Shown here one piece after another: positions 56,362 through 64,000 of a DNA stretch of 64,000 bases. The notes under the pieces are model-generated. The model searched no databases. It was given only the letters and a program-made list of their open reading frames with translations, and was not told the DNA's origin. Every line of letters begins with the position of its first letter. Positions within the stretch are counted from its first letter, which is position 1. This stretch comes from Stramonita haemastoma (taxonomy: Eukaryota; Mollusca; Gastropoda; Neogastropoda; Muricidae), in NCBI GenBank assembly GCA_030674155.1, contig CM060318.1, forward strand, positions 82,837,196 to 82,901,195, written 5' to 3'. A program made the translations under genes and the position numbers.

Positions 56362-56477
56362 GTTGGTCTGTCTGTCTGTCTGTCTGTCTGTCTCTGTCTG
56401 TCTATCTGTCTGTCTATCTGTCTCTCTCTAGCTATCTCTCACTCTCTCTCTGTCTTTCTCTCTCTGTCTCTCTCTCA
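56362..56477. repeat. (TCTG)n/(CT)n simple repeat
   Basis: TCTG tetranucleotide repeats grading into CT-rich sequence. Confidence 0.9.
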
Positions 56478-56539
56478 ATGAAATATTAGAGTGGTAGGCT
56501 ACATCTTAAACTTTATGATAACCTTCACCTTCACACCAT

Positions 56540-56735
56540 CACTTATACCGTAGACTCGTAAACCGTTGCAAGTTGGGGCACCACCGACGGTTTTGTAAAC
56601 AGCTTCCTCCACTCCACATGGCTTCTGTTCCCGTAGCACATCGATCCACTCAATGCCATTCCACTCTCTGATGTTGCTTTCCCTTCAGTTTCTCTGTCGA
56701 CCTCTTCGTCTGACTCTCCACGTTTTAGGATAACA
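56540..56735 (-). pseudogene. LINE C-terminal fragment
   Basis: The minus strand ends VEWRKLFTKPSVVPQLATVY, matching the W-R-x-L-x-x-x-S-x-V-V-P-Q C-terminus of the retrotransposon group seen at 19.4 and 23.6 kb. Upstream SESGMALSGSMCYGNRSH corresponds to the R-E-W-T-G-L-E segment. Truncated. Confidence 0.65.
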
Positions 56736-56739
56736 CATC

Positions 56740-57247
56740 CAGAGAAATCAAAACCAGTACCAATAACCTGCAAAACCACATAGTTAGATTCCATTTGACA
56801 AGCCCCACATTTTGATAATACTTTGTCCAGGTAGGTACTTGAGCGCCACGTCTCAAGTATTACCACAGATGATGAACATAAAAACAGCTGTACCTCAACA
56901 ATATCAGTTCAACTCTATATTCCTAATGTCCCAAGTGAAAGGAAACATCAATGCTGATAAATTAAGGCTATTAAATTTCATTGTGATTTCCCTTCATGGG
57001 ATGATTGAAGTGTTTTTGACTTGACTTGACTTGACTTGACTTGACTTGACTCACTAAACTACCTTGTAGGCGTACCAGCTATAGTGTACAAAATTGAAGA
57101 GTGCAAGTACTTTAACAAAAACAACTTGCAAAAAAACGATAAAAAAAAAACCTTAAGAAAATTATTGCTTATTATTTTTTTTTTTATCACACTTCTTTAA
57201 CAAATTTTCTTTTATGAGATGTCAGATCTTATAGGTGCACTAGCTAA

Positions 57248-57278
<31 letters not shown>

Positions 57279-57400
57279 TTACCAGGAACATTGCAATAAC
57301 TCGATTTGTGTGATTTCAAGGAACACAGAATACTATAGGGACTGTTAATGTGTTCTTCTGTCGACAGTGTCCAATTGAGTTTGATAGCAAGATATCTAAT
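56740..57400. other. Unassigned sequence with (TTGAC)n
   Basis: A perfect pentanucleotide (TTGAC)n at about 57018-57053, poly-A runs at 57139-57152 and 57247-57265. Otherwise unassigned. Confidence 0.5.
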
Positions 57401-57402
57401 TA

Positions 57403-57530
<128 letters not shown>

Positions 57531-57778
57531 TATACAGGCTTACTCGAGCACCACCATAAATATAAACGGAAATATTTGCCAGCGTCATTTCTTCTTCTTT
57601 TTTTTTTAACAGAGAAAAAGTAAAAGCACACAAACACACAGATACAACACACAAGCGCAGACACTCATAATTTTTGTTATGTAAACAGTAAAAGACACAC
57701 ATGCACGTGCGCGTGTGCGTGCATGTGTGTGTGTGTGTGCTTATTCTATAATTTTTTTCGGAATGAAAGAATAATACA

Positions 57779-57836
<58 letters not shown>

Positions 57837-58070
57837 CACACACACACAACCACACACACACACATTCAGAAAAGACAGAAACACAGAGAGATACAAAGAG
57901 AAACAGATTTGACAGAGACGGTTAGGCAGACAAATGGAAAGACAGAGGCTGCAGACAGAAAGAGCTTGCTTTGAATGTTGGCATCAGCAAAGTCAGACGT
58001 CTTAGTCTGGCCACTACCATGTGGTCTGGCCGTGTAGGTCCAGACGAGAAGGGAATGTAATGGCCAAAGG
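57531..58070. repeat. (CA)n cluster and unassigned flanks
   Basis: CA tract at 57778-57871, flanked by ACAGAGA-type sequence. No exon seen. Confidence 0.7.
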
Positions 58071-58071
58071 G

Positions 58072-58165
58072 TGGCCCGTTTATTTCAACACCATTACCAG
58101 CAGACACCTCTTTGGGAGAGAGAAATGGACGTTCATTGGTACTGTCTACCGTTCTGTTGGGGATG
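58072..58165 (+). repeat. Short dispersed repeat directly upstream of (GT)n
   Basis: GGCCCGTTTATTTCAACACC, CACCTCTTTGGGAGAGA and CGTTCATTGGTACTGTCTAC, then a GATGACAG phrase and the GT tract. The same order and spacing occur at 63192-63290. Confidence 0.7.
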
Positions 58166-58188
58166 ACAGCGTGTTGTGTGTGTGTGTG

Positions 58189-58266
<78 letters not shown>

Positions 58267-58435
58267 TGTGTGTGTGTGTGTGTGTATTTGTGTATTTGTG
58301 TGTGTGTGTGTGTTTGTGTGTATGTGTGTGTATTTGTGTATTTGTGTGTGTATCTGTGTATTTGTATGTGTGTGTGTTTGTGTGCGTGTGTGTGTGTGTG
58401 TGTTTGTGTGTGTGTGTGCGCGCGCACACGCATGA
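58166..58435. repeat. (GT)n microsatellite, interrupted
   Basis: A long GT run followed by GTATTTGTGTATTTGTG-type variants and a CGCGCG end. Confidence 0.95.
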
Positions 58436-59315
58436 TGTGCATCCCTAGTACTAAGAAAACCTGCTCTCTATAAGCTGCACTAATCCTGTGTTTATGACCA
58501 GCTCTGCTGCCCTGCTGTGTCCAGCCTCCAAAACAAAATCCCAAAGACTGTTCTTTATGTTTCTTAAACCATAATCTGAGCTTAGGGCTAGACTGTTGTC
58601 GTTTGCACAGACATGTCTGAGGCAGAAAACCAGTACAGTACCTCTACCAATAACATTGACAAAAGTGCTTTTTCTGTAACACTGTTGATTTTTTTTTTTT
58701 ATCAGGCTTTGTCTTTTATTTCATTTCCGCTTCGTTTGATGTTTACTTCATATGAGTTTTATTGATTCTGCAAAAATGAAAAGCACCCAAAAATGACAAG
58801 AATGATAAAAAGACAAACAGTGAATTCAAGCCTAACAAAAACAAACAAAAAAACAAAAATCAAAAGATTGTGCAGTATGGATCATCCTGTTTTTAAACAT
58901 TTGGAATACATTACCGAAATTCAGCCTGTACTTTTCCAGGTTTCTCAAATGAGAAGGACAAGGACAGACCTAAACACAAGCGACAGCCCTGTTTTAACCT
59001 TAAGGGCTGATATTGTACTGTGTGATTGCTAGCCGCAAGGAATGACACTTAAACTCTTTCTGTCTGAGGACAGACAAACAACTGCCTTCATAGTCTCTTG
59101 GGGTCAGGAGCAACACTTGCCTCTACCAGGCTGAGGACAGAGAAATAGAACCTTGTCTGGTCTCTTAGGGTCATTTTCTGTCTGTGATGTCCTAACCTAC
59201 TTCTCTGGCTGGGCGGGATGGTATTCCCTTTAGATGAAACCAGCTCCTGCAGCACACCACTTATCCCTCGCTATTGGGTTCCTCACGGAGCTTTGCCAGT
59301 TGCCCTTTAGAAAGA
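58436..59315. other. Unassigned sequence
   Basis: Mixed sequence without recognised exons. The 58793-59032 plus frame (79 codons) is Lys/Thr-rich and not domain-like. Confidence 0.4.
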
Positions 59316-59319
59316 ACTA

Positions 59320-59635
59320 TGACAGAGAAGGGGGATAAGGATAGCTCTGTGGTCAGAGCACTCGCTTTCCCCAAGCTAAGGTTAAGCAGCACCGAGCGTG
59401 GTTTACCAGTTGGATGGGTGACCGTTTGCGCGCCTTGGCTTCAGTACAGTCCCCAAAGTTCTCCCAGTTGTAATGTGAGTACCTGCCCTCTTTAGGTCAA
59501 TGGAGGTAAAGCAGCGAAGGAGATGAGATGGGCGCCGCCCTCAATAAGCTGGCCTCTAGAGAAGTGAGGTCTCTGGTGCCTCGCTCCCCTACGGCCACAT
59601 AGGTTATGTGACACCTTTATCTTTATACTTTTCCT
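59320..59635 (+). mobile_element. Composite SINE with tRNA-like head and 5S rRNA-like segment
   Basis: GGGATAAGGATAGCTCTGTG and GTCAGAGCACTCGCTTTCC form a tRNA-like A-box region. This is followed by CCAAGCTAAGGTTAAGCAGC, ACCGAGCGTGGTT and CAGTTGGATGGGTGACCG, which match the internal promoter (A box, intermediate element, C box) of 5S rRNA. The rest contains GATGAGATGGGCGCCGCCCT and GGCCTCTAGAGAAGTGAGG, and the end is ATCTTTATACTT. It is not a functional 5S gene: only the internal-promoter half is present. Confidence 0.8.
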
Positions 59636-59639
59636 ATGA

Positions 59640-60545
59640 TAGAAAAAGCTCAGAAAAAGTTTGACCTTTAAAGTTTTTTCTGTTTCTTTTTTGTTTATAT
59701 AAAATCTTAGATAATGGTTTCATAATATGTGAACTACAGGTGAACCATGGAGATTGTTGGCATGGAATATCAGCCAGTTCACATCTTAGGAATCCTAAAC
59801 ATTTCATCAGGAGTATAATGATATTTTAACGCCTTAAGGTCTCAGGGTCTTGTCTATCACTACGTCAATCTGTTTGTGACTTTGTAAACTGTTTAACTTA
59901 TTTCTTTTTTTTATGTGACTGTCTTTGTGTTAACACCTCAGCAAAAAATCAGATTCTTTGTATAACTTTATAGAATGGCACCAACAAGGTAAATATAAGG
60001 TCACTGACGTCAAAGTTTTGAAACACTGTTTAGTACTGGAGTGAAAAATAATCCATTGTTCGTCTTCACTGCGTGGGAGATGGTAAAACCATCCAGTAAC
60101 GTTTTCAGTCATAAGGCCTTACAGCAAAGTGATGTTGGATAATGGTTCTATTGAAAGCCAAATGCTTTTTTTTTCGTTGTTGTTGAAAAAGGAGTTTCTT
60201 TTTTTCTGGCTGTGGTTTCAAGGTACGTTGACTGAAAAAAAGTTTTAGCATGTTAGAATCAGCTCTTAGGTCTTCGGGATACTCGTTCCGCATAAAAGTA
60301 AATTATTGTTGCTATAGGGCATGAGGTGGATTTCTAGCTGGTACACAAACGGGATTAATCTTTCACAGCATGGGCTTTTCATTAGCAATATATATTTGGC
60401 AGATTTCAAGATTTCTCTATCAGAATGTTTGTTGAAATAGTACATTTCTTTTTGTTTGAAATTTTTTTTCCACTACATTACATTAAACTAGCCCATTTCA
60501 TTACAGTGTGTTTCTGGAGATTGAATGCATAAATAACATTACCAC
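59640..60545. other. Unassigned AT-rich sequence
   Basis: No simple repeat, element or exon recognised. Short minus-strand frames at 59930-60293 are not domain-like. Confidence 0.4.
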
Positions 60546-60546
60546 T

Positions 60547-61265
<719 letters not shown>

Positions 61266-61266
61266 A

Positions 61267-61440
61267 GAGAGTGAGTGAGTGAGTGAGTGAGTGAGTGAGT
61301 GTGTGAGTGAGTAATTGAGTGTGTGTGTGTGTGTTTGTGTGTATGTGTGTGTGAGTGTGTGTGCATGTGTATGTGTGTGTGCGCGCTCGTGTGTGTGTGT
61401 GTGCGTGCGTGTGGTGTGTGTGCGTGCACACGTATGTGTA
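61267..61440. repeat. (GAGT)n grading into (GT)n
   Basis: GAGT tetranucleotides at 61271-61318, then GT with interruptions and GCGC phrases. Confidence 0.93.
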
Positions 61441-61950
61441 TGTCTGTGTAAAAGAGACAAAGAGACAGAGAAAGAGACAGCTACATAGACACACAGACAA
61501 ATAAAGAGTGTTTGGATGTTTGCAGGTATTTGCAGGGATGTGTCCATCAGTGCAAGTACATACGTCCACACGTGAGGGAGCATGTCAGTTTGAGTTTCTC
61601 TCTTCAGACATACAAACTAGCAGATAAATTTTACATGGATAGGAGCATACACAAGCCGCCAATATTTGTATTGAGCGAAATAAACCTAGAGTCTTAAACA
61701 ACATAGTATGAACCTGCCAGAGCTCTCTAGCTCTGCTTCCATACATTGGTCACGTTCCTGCCTTTTGTTATGACAAGTGATAAGGTCAGGCTGTCTCCCT
61801 GGTGACTGTTCTGTGTTATCAAATTTCTGTTGTTTTTGCTTGGGGGTCAGGGACTGTCTTTAATGATTATGGTCTTTCTTCCCCTGCGAGAGAGAGAAAG
61901 AACTAAAGACAGGGGGTGATGTTGATGTCAAACAATTAAAGGAAAAGAGA
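61441..61950. other. Unassigned sequence
   Basis: ACAGAGA-rich stretch at 61450-61500, then unique sequence. No exon seen. Confidence 0.4.
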
Positions 61951-61951
61951 G

Positions 61952-62127
<176 letters not shown>

Positions 62128-62234
62128 AGCTAGTCAAATAAACAGGTAGAACAAGATAGATAGAAGGTTCACAGACACACAGACGGGTAGACAGACAGAC
62201 ACAGGTAGGTAGATAGAGACACACAAAGACAGAT

Positions 62235-63190
62235 TTAGAAACATGCACTTCCTTTTAAAAGAGAAAAAAATCTCGAAGTTGTATGGTGGCTGCCTGTCTC
62301 TGAAGTACTTGAAAAGAGTAATTCAGTATCATCTGATAATAATATACTTTCAATGTAACATTATTTCCTATATGTCATGAGTCAGTGCGAATGGTTTGTC
62401 TAATTGATCCCCAAGGTGTTAATGTGGAGAATGTGCAAAACAGCAGTAACAGTAACAAATATATAGATAGATACAAGGTTTAGCAAATAATACACAATCA
62501 GCAGAAATCATATTAAAACATGAATAAAGATTTGATAATAAGATATAAAGAAAGTAACACAATAGAGGAGTTGATCAATAGGGGAACCAGTTCATGTATA
62601 AAGTAGATAAATTATTGAATAAATAAATGAATAAATAGATGGATAAATTTATAAAATATGCATTTTTTCTTTATATAGCTGGTATGTTGAAAGAAACAAT
62701 ATTGCTGTTTACATGGTTTTTTGTGTTACAATACTTTTTGTATTCGAGATAAAATGAATATTTGCACTGGTTGTGAAAGAAACAGATGGAAGATAAGATT
62801 ACTGTAATTTCTTTGATTTTAAGAAAAGTGATGTGGTAGATACAGTCAATATGTTCTTGCACTGAAAATGATGACTGAGTTCAACATGAAAATAACAAAG
62901 TTCATGAAGTGAATTTCGCACAAAATTAACTCTACTCCTACAAAATCTTCCATCTGTGATTATTAATAAAAAGGAAATAGGTAAGCAGGCAGACCGTCAG
63001 CCAGGCATAAAAATGAACAGACAGACAAGCAAACGTATGAGTAAACCAGACAGACACACAAACGCATGGATACAGAGGCGGTAACAATCGGTTTGCTTCC
63101 AAAGATGGCTTCTGCAAATTTGCACAAGAGCCGAAATCTCCTCAGCAGCGTATAGTCAGTCCACAGAGAACTGTACAAGAAGAGAACTGG
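62235..63190. other. Unassigned AT-rich sequence
   Basis: An AAATAAAT-type region at about 62610-62640. No gene or element recognised. Confidence 0.4.
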
Positions 63191-63191
63191 C

Positions 63192-63290
63192 AAATGGCGG
63201 TCCATTTATCTCACCACCATTCCCCACAGACACCTCTTTGGGAGCAGAAACCACCGTTCATTGGTACTGTCTCCTGCCCTGTACAGAATG
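63192..63290 (+). repeat. Short dispersed repeat directly upstream of (GT)n
   Basis: GGCGGTCCATTTATCTCACC, CACCTCTTTGGGAG and CCGTTCATTGGTACTGTCTC, matching 58072-58165, again followed within about 30 bases by a GT tract. Confidence 0.7.
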
Positions 63291-63318
63291 ACAGTGATGG
63301 TAGTGATGGTGTTTGAAG

Positions 63319-63333
63319 TGTGTGTGTGTGGTG

Positions 63334-63424
<91 letters not shown>
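63319..63424. repeat. (GT)n microsatellite
   Basis: GT run with two GTGG interruptions. Confidence 0.95.
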
Positions 63425-63428
<4 letters not shown>

Positions 63429-63605
63429 ATTGTAGTTGAGCATTCTGGTCTGACTAAGTGATCTGCACTTACAGTATTATATCGTAACCTCTATACTTAG
63501 TGTTGTACTTTCACAGGCTAATCAGATTTTGACATAAGAGACTGGCAGTATTGCATTATTTTAGCAATGTGTGTGTGTGTGCATTCTTTTAGAAGCAAAC
63601 GCGCG

Positions 63606-63607
<2 letters not shown>

Positions 63608-63690
<83 letters not shown>

Positions 63691-63692
63691 AC
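63608..63692. repeat. (CA)n microsatellite
   Basis: CA run with a single AACA break, preceded by GCGCGCGT. Confidence 0.95.
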
Positions 63693-63960
63693 AACACACA
63701 GGTTTATGCACGTGCAAGACATGGCACGCACCATGCAAACTTCAGGACAGAAGTATTGAGTTTGCAATTCCCATGATTTGTAGGTGCAATGAGTGAAAGA
63801 GAGAGAGAGAAAGTGCTTATTCCAAGTAGCCCCAGGCTGTTAAACTGGGGAATGCTAACAACAGCAACACAATGTGCCACCTTATTTTTGAAAAGAAATC
63901 CAACATAATCAGAAGACATGGGCAGATGCAACATTTTCTGAAGGGTCTTATAATATATAG

Positions 63961-64000
63961 CAGAACAGATGAAAAGATTTACAAAACTGCATTCACACAG
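63961..64000 (+). mobile_element. SINE family 1 fragment at the window edge
   Basis: GAACAGATGAAAAGATTTAC and AAAACTGCATTCACACAG match the SINE 3' region (GAACAGATGACATTTACAAA, ACTGCAATCACACGG). The element runs out of the window. Confidence 0.6.

Noticed and set aside
59360..59440. A functional 5S rRNA gene
   Set aside because: Only the internal promoter half is present, fused to a tRNA-like sequence and followed by non-5S sequence, so it is a SINE.

Overview
The window looks like intergenic and intronic DNA from an animal nuclear genome, most likely a marine gastropod or other mollusc. The clues are very dense (GT)n and (GA)n microsatellites, tRNA-derived SINEs with a core around TTCGGATGAGAC, decayed non-LTR retrotransposons, small inverted-repeat elements, GT-AG splice signals and no bacterial-style operons. 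The taxon is an inference. No complete conventional protein gene can be read. Most open frames are low-complexity translations of microsatellites.

Region by region: 1-9.4 kb is microsatellite-rich. It holds retroelement tails nested in (GA)n tracts, LINE reverse transcriptase scraps and a ~0.8 kb unit repeated four times at 4.3-7.5 kb, each copy carrying its own microsatellites. 9.7-13.6 kb has a LINE fragment, a 53-bp minisatellite grown out of the reverse transcriptase motif region, a MITE inserted into it, and a degenerate ~40-bp satellite. That LINE-plus-satellite block recurs at 19.3-22.8 kb. 14.6-15.3 kb is a retrotransposon RNase H relic.

17-46 kb is dominated by minus-strand exon-like units. 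Seventeen tandem copies lie between 27.7 and 46.1 kb, with outliers at 26.3, 24.9, 18.7 and 17.2 kb. Most copies have a 3' splice acceptor (CCACCAG or CTCCATAG), a body of 15- and 12-nt repeats that reads in one frame as an acidic 19-residue repeat (IEDNS-LEDDT-LQDYT-LLDT type), and a conserved 51-nt end followed by a donor (AAG|GTATGT, or GC in two copies). Shared in-frame stops argue that the array is now a repetitive noncoding transcript, a decayed gene, or a gene with unusual splicing. This is the most interesting part of the window.

46.6-47.8 kb looks like a promoter region. It has a YY1-type AAGATGGCGGC site, a minus-strand acidic exon candidate that could begin the array transcript, and a plus-strand signal-peptide ORF broken by a tRNA-like insertion with 13-bp target duplications. 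48-64 kb is accessory DNA: two SINE families, a composite tRNA/5S-like SINE at 59.3-59.6 kb, a LINE tail, long (GT)n, (CT)n, (AT)n and (GAT)n tracts, and a short dispersed repeat found upstream of several (GT)n tracts.
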